The translations under genes were made by a program, and so were the position numbers. The notes beneath the pieces were generated by a model. The model made no database searches. It worked only from the letters and a program-made list of their open reading frames with translations, and was not told where the DNA came from. Shown here one piece after another: positions 1-10,261 of a stretch of DNA of 64,000 nt. The DNA comes from Heloderma charlesbogerti. Taxonomy: Eukaryota > Chordata > Lepidosauria > Squamata > Helodermatidae. The stretch lies in the NCBI GenBank assembly GCA_026122225.1, contig JANEZZ010000807.1, positions 868,001 to 932,000 of the forward strand. Reading direction: 5' to 3'. Within the stretch, counting starts at the first letter, position 1. Each line of letters begins with the position of its first letter.

Positions 1-540
1 GAGCCCTGTTCGGCCGAGCGGGGCAGAGCGGGTGGCTCCCTGCCCCGAGGGGCCGGCAGTCTCGTTGCTGGCAGCTGAGGAGGCGGCCGGGCCGGGCCGG
101 GCCGGGCCGGGCGACGAAGGAGAAGCGCCGGGGCCTCGGGCGGAGAAGCGGGCGCTGAGGCGCTCGCCGGGCTCGCTGCGGGAGAGGGCAGAGGAGTGCC
201 GCTCTTGCCCGCCGGCGGCTCCGGCCTTCTCCCGGCTAGCGGCTCTCGAAGCGGCCTGAAGAGGGATTGTCAGCTACCATCTGTCGCGATGAGAGCCGCA
301 CAACAGGACCCGAACGCCAGGCGCATCATGAGCAGGAGCCGCCCCGACCTTGCGTGCGCGCGTCCAGCCGTGTTGAGCTGAGCTCCGACAGAGAGCTGTG
401 TGGGCCCCTGCCCGGGGGGAGGCGTCCCAGCGGTCGGGGGGCCACAGGAAAGGCCCTAAAAGCCACCTGTCTCCCCCTGGAAACTGCGGGGGGGGAGTCC
501 AGGGCAGCTCCTCGGGGCAGTCGTCATAATGCAAGGGCAG
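1..540. promoter_or_regulatory. GC-rich, CpG-rich island
   Basis: This stretch is very GC-rich with dense CpG and carries a short run of tandem CCGGG-type units at about 86-112. The open frames across it are low-complexity (Ala/Gly/Pro/Arg) and resemble no protein I know, as expected for a CpG island read through. It could be the promoter and untranslated first exon of a gene. GRINA needs a 5' UTR exon upstream of 46,231, but 46 kb is far, so the link is only a possibility. It is cut by the left window edge, so it may belong to a gene outside. Confidence 0.45.
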
Positions 541-1639
541 CCATGTTGGCCGCCTTAATTATTTCAAACTCTGGCTTCTTAGTTGTGCGTTTATCCACTG
601 GTTGTTTGGAGTGTGTGTGTTTTAAGTTGTGTGTACTGCCTTTGGTAATCTTTGATGAAAGGTGGTAAATAATCAATATGGGAGCAGGCCGAAAGGCCTT
701 TTCAAAAAAGGTGGGTTTGGGCAAAGGATTTGGGAGTTGGGGAAGAGAGGTGCACCAGGTGGGATGTGCGGGAAGGAGTCCCAGGCACGGGGGGGGGGGG
801 GGGGCAGGGGGGAGGCTCTGCAGGGATAGAGAGCAGGAGACCTGGAGAGGCAGCAGTGGGGGAAGGCAGTCACCATGGCAGCCCCGGCTGGTGTATTGGG
901 CAAAGTGTGGAGTTTGAACATGGGGGGGGGGTTGGAAGACTCCAGTCCCGGTCCCCAGGCCTTTGCTTGGCCTTGCAGCTCACTGGCTGGCCTTGGATGA
1001 AACTTGCCCCTACCTCACAAGGTTGCTGTGAGAATAATATGAGAACTGTAAAGCATGTTAAACACTACAGAAATTATACATCCTATGAAAAGATGAGGAG
1101 GTTGCCCCTTGCAGCCCAACAGGCTGGGCAGGGGTGCTGAGTCCTCCCAGCGGGGGCAGGCCAGAATAGAACCCGGGCACACTGCCTCTGCTGCACTCGG
1201 GTGTTGGAGCACGTGGTCCCCTAAGTGGCCAGTGGAGCTGCAGGGGATCTGATGTTGACTCCAAGTCCAGCAGTGGCAGCCTCGTAATTAATTAGTGCCT
1301 GGTGGAAGAGAACCAGCAGGCATTGGCCAGGCAAGCTGGGTTTTGGAGAGCTTTTAATTATCCGTATATGTAGTTCCAGATTCTCAAGCCTCCTAGGAAG
1401 GGGGTTCTGCAACTGTCTTAAGGGATGGAAAGCTAGTCTGGCCCCAAAATGAGAAGCAGGGTGCCTCCCACCGTGCACGGTGATGAACGCCTTGTCTCTG
1501 CATCCTGATGTGGCCAGGATAGGGCATGTTCCTCCAGGGAGGTGGGAAGGTGGCACTGGGGCATGGATGGGTGGAGAGCGACGGGGGGGGCGGCTGATTT
1601 GGGCTTCCCTTGCTGTATCTTACTGGAACAAGGAGGGGG
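541..1639. other. Unassigned intergenic or intronic DNA with poly-G tract
   Basis: No convincing exon is seen. A run of 16 G residues lies at 789-804 and further G-runs occur near 920-930. The segment at about 1010-1085 resembles the 3' part of old squamate SINE/L2-type repeats (a 'cctacctcacaaggttgctgtgag' type start, then a run towards a 'gcatgttaaacactac' type end), too decayed to classify. Confidence 0.3.
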
Positions 1640-2236
1640 GACCAGTGGGTGAGGTCCCATCCAGTTCTTGTAGAGCTGGAAAAAGTGCAGAAAAGAGCAA
1701 CTAAAATGATGAAGGGGCTGGAACATCTCCCCTATGAGGGAAGGTTACAACAGCTGGGATCGTTTAGCTTGGAAAAAAGGAGGGTAAGGGAAGACAAAAT
1801 TATGCCTGGTTTGGAGAATGTGGAGAGGGAGACATTTTTCTAGAACCCAGGGCCATTCCATGAAGCTGAATGTGGGGAGATTAAGGAAAGATAAAAGGAA
1901 GTACTTCTTCACACAGCGCATAGTTAAACTATGGAATTCACTACACAGGAAGTAATGATGGCCACCAGTTTGGATGGCTTTAAAAGGGGGTTAGACAAAA
2001 TCCTGGAGGAAAAGGCTATCAGTGGCTACTGGTTCTGATGGCTGTGTGCTCCCTCCAGTACCACTGGCAGTGGGCCTGTGTACACCAATTACTGGTGAAC
2101 ATGGGTGGGTGGTGGGTGCTGTTGCACTCGTGTCTTGCTTGTGGTTTCCTGGTCAACAGCTGGTTGGCCACTGTGTGATCAGAATGCTGGACTAGATGGA
2201 GTCTTGGTCTAATCCAGCATGGATGTTCTTATGCTT
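1640..2236 (+). mobile_element. CR1/L3-like LINE 3' end, TTCTTATG-tail subfamily
   Basis: The + strand encodes the last residues of a CR1-type ORF2 at 1646-1843 ([17 protein letters not shown], then [10 protein letters not shown]), matching the same region of the other CR1 copies here. The 3' UTR follows (phrases such as 'gctggactagatgga' and 'ggtctaatccagcatgg') and ends in 'gttcttatgctt' rather than the ATTCTATG tail of the main CR1 family. It is therefore a separate CR1/L3-like subfamily, 5'-truncated and dead. Pieces of the same tail occur at 3,965-4,041 and 60,512-60,775. Confidence 0.7.
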
Positions 2237-2393
2237 CCTTCTAAAAACAATTCAACAAAGGATTTGCACCTGTGGTCTTATGAAATGAGTGCTGTCTTTG
2301 GAAGGGCGGGAACTCACCTGTAAGTGTGCCATAGGATGGTTTTGTTGATCACACTCTTTTAATTATGTGCTTGTGGTCTACTGTTTATTTTCA
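2237..2393. other. Unassigned spacer
   Basis: A short AT-rich spacer between two CR1 elements; nothing recognisable. Confidence 0.3.
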
Positions 2394-3825
2394 TAGAATC
2401 ATAGAATAGTAGAGTTGCAAGGGGCCTCTAAGACCATCAAGTCCAACCCCCTGCTCAATGCAGGAATCCAAGTCAGAGCATCCCTGACAGATGGCTGTCC
2501 AGCCTCGTCTTGAATGCCACCAGTATGGGAGAGCTACCTCCCTCCCTAGGGAATTGGTTCCATTGTCTTATTGCTCTAACAGTCAGGACGTTTTTCCTGA
2601 TGTTCAGCTGGAATCTGGCTTCCTGTCACTTGAGCCCATTATTCCGTGTCCTGCATTCTGGGATGATCAAGAAGAGATGCTGGCCTTCCTCTCTGGGACA
2701 ACCTTCCAAGTCCTTGAAGAGCGTTATCATATCTCCCCTCAGTCTTCTCTTCTCAAGGCTAGACACACCCAGTTCTTTCAGTTTCTCCTCATAGGGTTTT
2801 GTTTCCAGTCCCCTGATCATCTTTGTTGCCCTCCTCTGAACCCTCTCCAGTTTGTCTGCATCCTTCTTAAAGTGTGGTGCCCAGAACTGGACACAGTATT
2901 CCAGATGAGGCCTAACCAGTGCTGAGTAGAGCGGAACTACTACTTCCTGGGATTTGGAAGCTATGCTTCTATGAATGCAGCCAAAAAGAGCATTTGCCTT
3001 TTTTGCAGCCACATCATATTGTTGGCTCATATTCAGCGTGTAATCGACAACACTTCCAAGATCCTTCTCGCTTGTAGTGTTGTTGAGCCACGTATCCCCC
3101 ATCTTGTAACTGTGCATTTGGTTTCTTTTTCCTAGGTGCAGAACTTGGCATTTATCCCTATTCAATGTCATTCTGTTGTTTTCTGCCCAGCACTCCAGCC
3201 TATCAAGATCACGTTGAATTTTGTCTCTGTCTTCCAAAGTATTAGCTATCCCGCCCAATTTGGTGTCATCTGCAAATTTGATCAGCATTCCCTGCACCTC
3301 CTCTTCCAAGTCATTAATACAAATGTTGAAGAGCACTGGGCCCAGGACTGAGCCCTGCGGTACCCCACTCGTTACCTCTCCCCAGTTTGAGAAGGTCCCA
3401 TTGATAAGCACTCTTTGAGTCCGATTCTGTAGCCAACTGAATCCGGATCCACCGGATCGTTGTTTCATCTAGCCCACTTTGAGCTAGTTTGCTCATCAGG
3501 ATATCATGGGGCACTTTGTCGAAAGCTTTGCTGGTTGAGGTATATGATGTCTACAGCTTTCCCACAGTCCACAAGGATCAAAAAAATGAGATCAGGTTTG
3601 TGTGGCAGGATTTGTTCTTGACAAATCCTTGTTGGCTTCGAGTAATCACTGCGTTGTTTTCAAGGTGCTTCCAGATGGATTGCTTTATCATCTGCTCCAT
3701 AATTTTCCCAGGGATTGATGTCAGATTGACTGGTCTGTAGTTCCCAGGCTCCTCCTTTTTGAAGACGGGGACAACATTAGCCCTCCTCCAGTCCTCGGAC
3801 ACTTCACCCGTCCTCCATGATTTTA
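2394..3825 (-). mobile_element. CR1 LINE, 5'-truncated, minus strand
   Basis: The element reads right to left: its ATTCTATG-type 3' tail is at 2394 on the + strand ('catagaatcatagaatag'). The ORF2 remnant on the minus strand (3468 to 2626, preceded by a piece at about 3820-3578) carries reverse transcriptase signatures: GVPQGSVLGPVLFN, then FADDTKLGG containing the catalytic Asp pair, then [17 protein letters not shown] and RATKMIRGLE. The upstream piece has WRRANVVPVFKK and NYRPVNLTSIPGKI. Frameshifts separate the pieces, so it is inactive. It begins abruptly near 3825, consistent with 5' truncation during target-primed reverse transcription. Confidence 0.85.
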
Positions 3826-3964
3826 ATGCTTGGAAGCCATTTTGTGTGTGTTTGTTTAAACAGAGGGCAGGATATAAAGAAATTATGATGTTTCCTGTGG
3901 CAAATGTGCTATTGTGCTCATGTCCTGCTTCTGGGCTTCCCACTGAGGCATCTGGTGCGCCTGT

Positions 3965-4041
3965 GTAGGAACAGGATGCTCAACTAGAGAGTCCTACTTG
4001 GGTCTGATCTAGCTTGAGGGCTCTTCTTGTGTTCTTATGAC
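3965..4041 (+). mobile_element. CR1/L3-like tail fragment
   Basis: A short + strand fragment containing 'aggatgctcaactagag' and 'ggtctgatctagctt', ending in 'gtgttcttatga', matches the end of the element at 1640-2236. Only the 3' tip is left. Confidence 0.5.
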
Positions 4042-4517
4042 CCACATTCAGGCAAACTGTTGTTTTGTTATAATGCTTCTGTTCTCATGTCCATTTGCAG
4101 AGAAGTTAAAGCAAGTGAAGTGTAGGAGGAGAGAGAATGATACCTTTTTAAGTAGGGATGCCGTTTCAGAAGGCATCCCTTGCCTGCAATCTTCCGTCCG
4201 CCGTAGACAGGAGGATGTCTGTTCCTTGGATGGCAGGCAGAGGAGAATTCTTGGGTATTCTTGCATGGCCGGACTGACATAGGATCTTTCTGGAGGAGGG
4301 CAGGGAAGCATACATCCCTCTGCATGAAGGTTATGCAGATAGCATGAGAGATGGGTGGATTCACGTGTCCTCGCTTCGCTACGCTAGGTGCTACCTCTCC
4401 CCCGACATCATGTCAGTGATGGCCCCCACAGCACAGATCTCGAGGGCACAGCTCAGGGTGTCATTTCTGGAAATGGGCATCTAATGTGCCATCCAGAAGG
4501 AGTGGGGGAGGGATCAT
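4042..4517. other. Unassigned DNA
   Basis: No exon or repeat family recognised. Short open frames are unconvincing. Confidence 0.3.
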
Positions 4518-5063
4518 GCCACTGTCAGGAGCGCCTTGGCGGCCTCTCTCAGTAGATTCCAATAGCCAACTCAAGACACAGACAAAAGGATTTCTTTTCA
4601 AAGCTTTAATCCTTTTACAACTTAATGACTCTTTTAGATGCTAATGACCAGCGACTAAAGCAAGGAACAGCAGAGTGGCCTAAGCTTCAAATAGGCAGTT
4701 GATGCCCATTTGAAAGAGAGTCACTTGAAGACCCAGAACTTATGGGCTAGGGAGAGATCCTCCCTCTTTCCCTTGGGTCCATGGGAGGCGGCCGTTGCTT
4801 GCGCACCAAGCGGGCGCTACGCCTCCTTTCCGCGCTCTCCATCGCTCGTCGCTCTTTGCGTCTGCATCGAGCATTTAAGAAGCCCCCCTCCCACACTCCC
4901 TCACCGCCAGGGTCACTATCTCAGGAATGCTGGCAGGAGGAATCTGTGCCAGGTGCTGAGCCTGTGAGGGATGAGTTGGCCCCTCTCCCACGGATTGCTG
5001 TTCCTCCTCAGAATCTGAACTGCCCTGAGGCTCTCTGGGCTCAGTTTCCACCCTGACAGCCAC
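4518..5063 (-). mobile_element. Solo LTR with 5-bp target-site duplication
   Basis: The 536-bp unit at 4523-5058 begins TGTCAGG and ends CCTGACA, perfect 7-bp inverted termini with the TG...CA ends of a long terminal repeat. It is flanked by the direct repeat GCCAC on each side (4518-4522 and 5059-5063), the size expected of an LTR integration. On the minus strand a TTAAAT box lies near 4877 and an ATTAAA-type poly(A) signal near 4604, suggesting minus orientation. No internal retroelement DNA adjoins it, so it is a solo LTR left by recombination. The superfamily is not determined; 5-bp duplications occur in Gypsy elements and some retroviruses. Confidence 0.75.
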
Positions 5064-5364
5064 TTTGCATAGTGAATCTGAGAATCCACTGGGAGACTCA
5101 TCCAGACTAATGTCGTTGCCCGCCGCCCGCCCACCCGTGAACAAAGCCCCGTATGTGTTAGTTTAGCTAGTTTTCTTTCTAAGTGACAGGGTGGATTTGG
5201 GGATCCTCTTAGTTCCTTAATGTCTCCTGACTGTGTAGGAAAATTAATTTAAGGATACTCTAATTAAGCAGACCTCTTGTTATCATGACAGACTCCTACT
5301 TTCTCTATCTAGCTCCACAGAGGTGCGTTTTTTCTGATCTTGAGAAGGACTCAGTCAATTTATA
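5064..5364. other. Unassigned DNA
   Basis: Nothing recognisable between the solo LTR and the BovB fragment. Confidence 0.3.
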
Positions 5365-5595
5365 CTCAATTGTTGTTGTTCAGTTGTTAAGTCCTGTCCG
5401 ACTCTTTGTGACCCCATGGACCATAGCACGCCAGGCCTTCCTGTCCTGCGCTCTCTCCCGGAGCGTGCTCAAGTTCATATTCAATGCATCGGTGATGCTA
5501 TCTAGCCATCTCATCCTCTGCCGTCCCCTTCTCCTTTTGCCTTCAATCTTTCCCAGCATCAGGGTCTTTTCCAATGACTTTTCTCTTCAGTTACT
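5365..5595 (-). mobile_element. BovB (RTE) LINE 3' fragment
   Basis: On the minus strand 5574-5380 encodes the extreme C-terminus of BovB ORF2: KTLMLGKIEGKRRRGRQRMR, then WLDSITDALNM, then KAWRAMVHGVTKSRTGL. The tail motif 'gttcagttgttaagtcctgt' is the characteristic BovB 3' end. It is 5'-truncated. The same tail is seen at 8172-8250 and in the long copy at 18,145-20,696. Confidence 0.85.
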
Positions 5596-5934
5596 TTATA
5601 AATAGATGTGCATAGACTATATATTCTAAACATTTGTTAACACCAAGCAAGTGTATTTAAGAAAATTATTGGAAGGAAGTGATACCATGGTATTTGTTGA
5701 CAAAGGTTACAACAGGAAAACAAGACAATGGATAGTACATACGTTACCAATACAGATTTCTGCTAACAGAGATGACTCTCTGCCGGGAGCACACCCAGTA
5801 TCTTCCCTTTACTTTTGTAGTGTTACACTTACAACTGCTTTCTGTACTCTCATTGGCTCCTGTACTCTTTTAAAATTGCCTACAACTGTTTTGCACAACA
5901 CAGGATAACATAATAACACAATTGTGTAAGGGAA
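5596..5934. other. Unassigned AT-rich DNA
   Basis: No repeat or gene recognised. Confidence 0.3.
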
Positions 5935-6982
5935 AAACTGGAGGCTAAAATGTCGGGGCCCCTGGTATTGGATACCTGGGCACACTTACTTTAAACAGCC
6001 TCAGCTTGGCCCTGATGTTGTAGGTGAGGTCTCTTTGGGGACCGAGATAAAGTGTTCACATTCACTCAGATGTACTTAAATTCTACAAATAAGGACTAAA
6101 ACAAAGACATAAACTAAATTCATTTATTAAAAGAAGAGAAAGAAAGATAAAGTTTAACAAGCACACAAACCTTCCACTCAGCAACAAAGCAAAGATAAGG
6201 CATTCTCACACACCCTGCAGCTGTATGCCTACCACTCACACCTGTACTTTACCAGCAAGGGTAAAGGGACTCTCTCCTTCTACAAGCATGACTGGAGAGT
6301 CACTGAGGCCTAAGTGATAGGCTCAGAGAAACGACTCGGGTTCAGGGTAGAAGAAGAAAGACAGACCCAGACCTCCTCTGTGTATCAACTTAAATACCCT
6401 CCCAAATTGATAACCTTTCTAATACATATTCTGAAATCCTTACATCTATTGGTTCACGTCACATTATAAGTCATCCTATTCCCAGAAAATCCAAGCTTTT
6501 GTCCCCCAAATCACCTCTCCTTGATGTAAGGTATTGACTCCATTCTTCTTTTATGTGGTCAACAGCTCCTTTTTTCTTCCCTTTTTTTTCAGGCAGGGGA
6601 ATCCCAAACCAGAGCATGTTCTTTTCTGTGACCCCTTACCTTTTACCCAGTTTCCTTATAAGGAAGGGACAGTTGATAACCTTTGACCTGACAAGACATC
6701 TTTTATCAGTTTATATATGGCATCTTGTTGTTGTTGTTTATCCGGTCAGTCGCTTCCGACTCTTCGTGCCTTCATGGACCAGCCCATGCCAGAGCTTCCT
6801 GTCGGCCGTCGCCACCCCCAGATATGGCATCTAGCAAGCTTCTAATACAATAAATCTTGCTCCCCTACTTTCTCCATTACCTGTTAACTCCCTCCCCATA
6901 AGTACCATCTCTTACCCTTTAAACCCTAAATTCCCCATACTGTACCCAAATGTAAATTGCAAGGCCCAAGAAAATCTTTACA
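5935..6982 (-). mobile_element. Probable LTR of a minus-strand retroelement
   Basis: The unit starts TGTAAGG and ends CTTTACA (near-perfect inverted TG/CA termini). On the minus strand a TATTTAAG box lies near 6390 and an AATAAA signal near 6124, with about 190 bp of U5-like sequence after it. Just outside the right end, at 6983-6992, the minus strand reads 'caaggggggac', a polypurine tract directly before TGT, as upstream of a 3' LTR. An RTE tail (6725-6825) is inserted in it. The partner LTR was not found, so the element is either truncated or badly decayed. The assignment rests on structure, not on protein similarity. Confidence 0.55.
6725..6825 (-). mobile_element. RTE-type LINE/SINE tail fragment
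   Basis: The + strand reads 'ttgttgttgtttatccggtc', 'agtcgcttccgactcttcgtg' and 'catggaccagcccatgccag'. This is related to, but distinct from, the BovB tail (Gly/Asp-rich 'tcttcgtg-ccatggacca' core shared). It lies inside the putative LTR, so it inserted later. Confidence 0.6.
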
Positions 6983-8171
6983 GTCCCCCCTTGATTCTCA
7001 TAAAACCACATGATGCAAGAAATATGGTTTGGTGATGTATCACTCCATCTTATCTCACTAATACTCCTTTTTTGAACCACAGGTGCATGGATTACCTTGT
7101 TCCCGATGTATCCCAAATGTATGCAAAGCGTTCACAGACAAAAATATGTCTAGCTAACCTAAAACATCTGTGTTTTCTTGAAAATCTTTTACTACAAACT
7201 TAGTGAAATGTCTTATTGGATAAACTAATGGTGCATTTCTACATATGAAATGTTTCTATCTATTTTGGCAATAATTGAGTTCTTAATGCTCCTGAATCTA
7301 AATGTTTAAGTGTTTTTGACTGTTCACTTTTGTATGCTAACTTGTTTGTTTCTATTTGCATGGTGTCAAGACCCAAACTTTGTCCCTACTCCCCTTAAAA
7401 TAGTCCCCAAATCTCTTTGTACATGGCTCAACTTTGAAATTTCATTCTTTCTCAGTTTGTACTGGATCAACTTCTTGTTCTGGAGCATTCTAGATTGTTT
7501 CTGGAACAGTCATAAATTTCTTGCATCTAGGAGAAGTTCATTCCAAATCTGCTGCCAGGTTCAAATTCAGTGTGGTATGACCGTCTGGTGTTTCAAAGCC
7601 ACAACATAATAAAATGTCTGCTGTGCACTGTTCTTGTATTCTTCAGCACATGCGGTATCATGTCCTTTTAGAAACAACTGGCCAGTACTGCTTGTGGCCT
7701 TTGGGTACATGGATCTTGTATTGGAACTCCGATTCACATTCCATTTTTCATTTGCAGCAAAGATGAACACCATGGAAGCTTCTTCAAGCTCTCCATCCCA
7801 CAAGTTCTTTTTTTATCAGTTCTCCTTCTTATTGTCAGAACTGTAGCCCATCTTTTCGAGTTCTTATTTGATCTCTCTGGTGACCATGCAGGAACACAGT
7901 CACTTTTATCTTCTCTGTAGGCCTGTTCTTGTACAATGTGAGGAGATTCTGCTTTGTGGTCTCTTTTCCTCTTTTTGATGATGTGGGAAAAGAGGTATTC
8001 AGGGACAAAGTCTATAAGCTGGGTGTGTATGTGTGTGAATGATTATTCTTACAGCATTATCAGCAACACTTTGTCGGTGAGCAATGTGGAGTCACTGGTG
8101 TTAGATCAATTCCTTTTCTAAAGTGGGGATGTATGTTTATTTGTTAAACTATCTTACTCTTCTTGTTATAT
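6983..8171. other. AT-rich DNA next to the LTR, possibly decayed internal retroelement region
   Basis: If the LTR call is right, this would be the 3' internal part read on the minus strand. A 78-codon minus frame at 7803-7567 is the longest, with Cys and Asn-X-Ser/Thr sites, but I recognise no retroviral domain. No host exon is apparent. Confidence 0.3.
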
Positions 8172-8250
8172 ATGTGTTGTTGTTGTTCAGTCGTTAAGTC
8201 GTGTCTGACTCTTCGTGACCCCATGGACCACAGCACGCCAGGCCTTCCTG
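8172..8250 (-). mobile_element. BovB 3' tail fragment
   Basis: The sequence 'gttgttcagtcgttaagtcg' followed by 'tgactcttcgtgaccccatg' and 'cagcacgccaggccttcctg' is the BovB 3' end in minus orientation, severely 5'-truncated. Confidence 0.8.
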
Positions 8251-9215
8251 TCTATATATGTGTACTTTGTGTGTGCTGTGTGTTTAAAAGTTTTTGTCTG
8301 CATGCTTCTTGCTCACCTTAAGGGTATCACAGTATCATGTACCTTCAGGGGAAACAACAGGAACATGGCAATACATATGAATTCAATCATCTGCTATTCA
8401 TTTGGGCTCTCACTCTCTTCTAGATGGTTGAAGTTTCTGTAATCTGTGCATTCTAATTAAGTGAAACAAAATGGTCGCATGAAAGGACTAATGAGCATCC
8501 TATCAGCCAAGCTTACAATATATGGTGGAAGGTTTGCTTTTTGTAACACAAATTTGATACATAAGAAAAAAGCAATTATTATTGCATGTGTTAATAACAG
8601 TTCTGGATCTTCTGACAAACAGTAAAATGGAGGGCCCCAATTCTAAGGCCAGGGGTTGCTAGCACATGACCTTGATGGAGTCACATCTTCACCATGGACT
8701 CTGTTACATAGTCTTTGGTTTCTTTGGTATGTTGGTCTCTTTAAAAGTTTTGATCTGGCCATTTTTATTTTCTTGTGACTAATATAATTCTTGATATTTG
8801 GAACAGTTGTATCTCTTTCTTTTAAGTTAGAGATTCTTAGTCCTTAACTTTTATGCTTGGTATTTGCACAAAGTATTTCTGCCAATCTTTTCTCAATCAA
8901 GACATCAACACTCTCTCTGGATCTTTCTGTCATCTGAAAAATATAGATTAAGCACACATGCACGTGCACGTGCGCACACACACACGAGAAAACTAGACCA
9001 AAGCATACAAAATGCATTCAGTTCTTATTATAATTCACTTAAAATATTAAAATTTACAGGGTCGCTAACAATTTATTTAAGATCTGGCATATATTTTTCA
9101 ATCATTTATACAATTTGGAAATACACTGTTTTTTTCAGTGAACCGTCACACAGAGTTCCCCTTTTTAAACACATTTTCTTCTGCTTCTCCCTTCCCCCTC
9201 TGCCTGCTTTGTGGA
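8251..9215. other. Unassigned AT-rich DNA
   Basis: No gene or repeat family recognised. A short CA-rich stretch lies near 8958-8985. Confidence 0.3.
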
Positions 9216-9880
9216 TACTGCAGGGCTCAGTCCTGGGCCCAGTGCTCTCCAACATTTTTATTAATGACTTGGATGAGGAGGTGCAGGGAATGCTGATGAA
9301 ATTCGCAGATGACACAAAATTGGGCGGGATAGCTAATACTTTGGAAGACAGAAACAAAATTCAAAGTGATCTGGATAGACTGGAGTGCTGGGCTGAAAAC
9401 AACAGAATGAAATTTAACTAAATTTAAAGGGATAAATGCCCAGTTCTGCACGTAGGAAAAAGAAACCAAATGCACAGGTACAAGATGGGCGATACATGGC
9501 TCAACAATACTACAAGTGAGAAGGATCCTGGAATTATTGTAGATCACAAGCTGAATATGAGCCAACAATGTGATGTGGCTGCAAAAAAGGCAAATGCTAT
9601 TTTGGGCTACATTAATAGAAGTATCGCTTCCAAATCCCATGAAGTACTAGTTCCCCTCTACTCAGCACTGGTTAGGCCTCATCTGGAGTACTGTGTCCAG
9701 TTCTGGGCACCACACTTTAAGAAGGATGCAGACAAGCTGGAGAGTGTTCAGTGGAGGGCAACAAAGATGATCAGGGGACTGGAACCAAAGCCCTATGAGG
9801 AGACACTGAAAGAACCGGGCATGTTTGGCCTTGAGAAGAGAATGAGGGGAGATACGATAGCGCTCTTCAAGTATTTGAAA

Positions 9881-9997
9881 GATGAGGCTGGAGAGCCATC
9901 TGTCAGGGATCCTCTGACTTGGATTCCTTCATTGAGCAGGGGGTTGGACTCGATGGTCTTATAGGCCCCTTCCAACCCTACTATTCTATGATTCTAG
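9881..9997 (+). mobile_element. Short CR1 tail nested in a CR1
   Basis: This 117-bp piece is the last part of a CR1 ('atgaggctggagagccatct' ... 'attctatgattctag'). It sits exactly between 'caagtatttgaaag' and 'gttgtcacagagagg', which are contiguous in other copies (for example 25,115-25,140). It is therefore a separate, extremely 5'-truncated insertion into the host CR1. Confidence 0.75.
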
Positions 9998-10261
9998 GTT
10001 GTCACAGAGAGGAAGGCCAGGATCTCTTCTCGATCATCCCAGAATGCAGGACACGGAATAATGGGCTCAAGTGACAGGAAGCCAGATTCTAGCTGAACAT
10101 CAGGAAAAACTTCCTGACTGTTAGAGCAATACGACAGTGGAACCAATTACCTAGGGAGGCGGTGGGCTCTCCCACACTGGAGGCGTTCAAGACAAGGCTG
10201 GACAGCTATCTGTCAGGGATGCTCTGACTTGGATTCCTTGTGACAGGGATGCTCTGACTTG

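Noticed and set aside
32..668. Overlapping + frames in the CpG island as possible coding exons
   Set aside because: Low-complexity Ala/Gly/Pro/Arg products in several frames at once are a base-composition effect; no domain or splice support.
2491..2925. Plus-strand frames within the minus CR1 (also at 21,145, 38,952 and 55,824)
   Set aside because: Antisense reading of the CR1 3' region, repeated in each copy; not genes.
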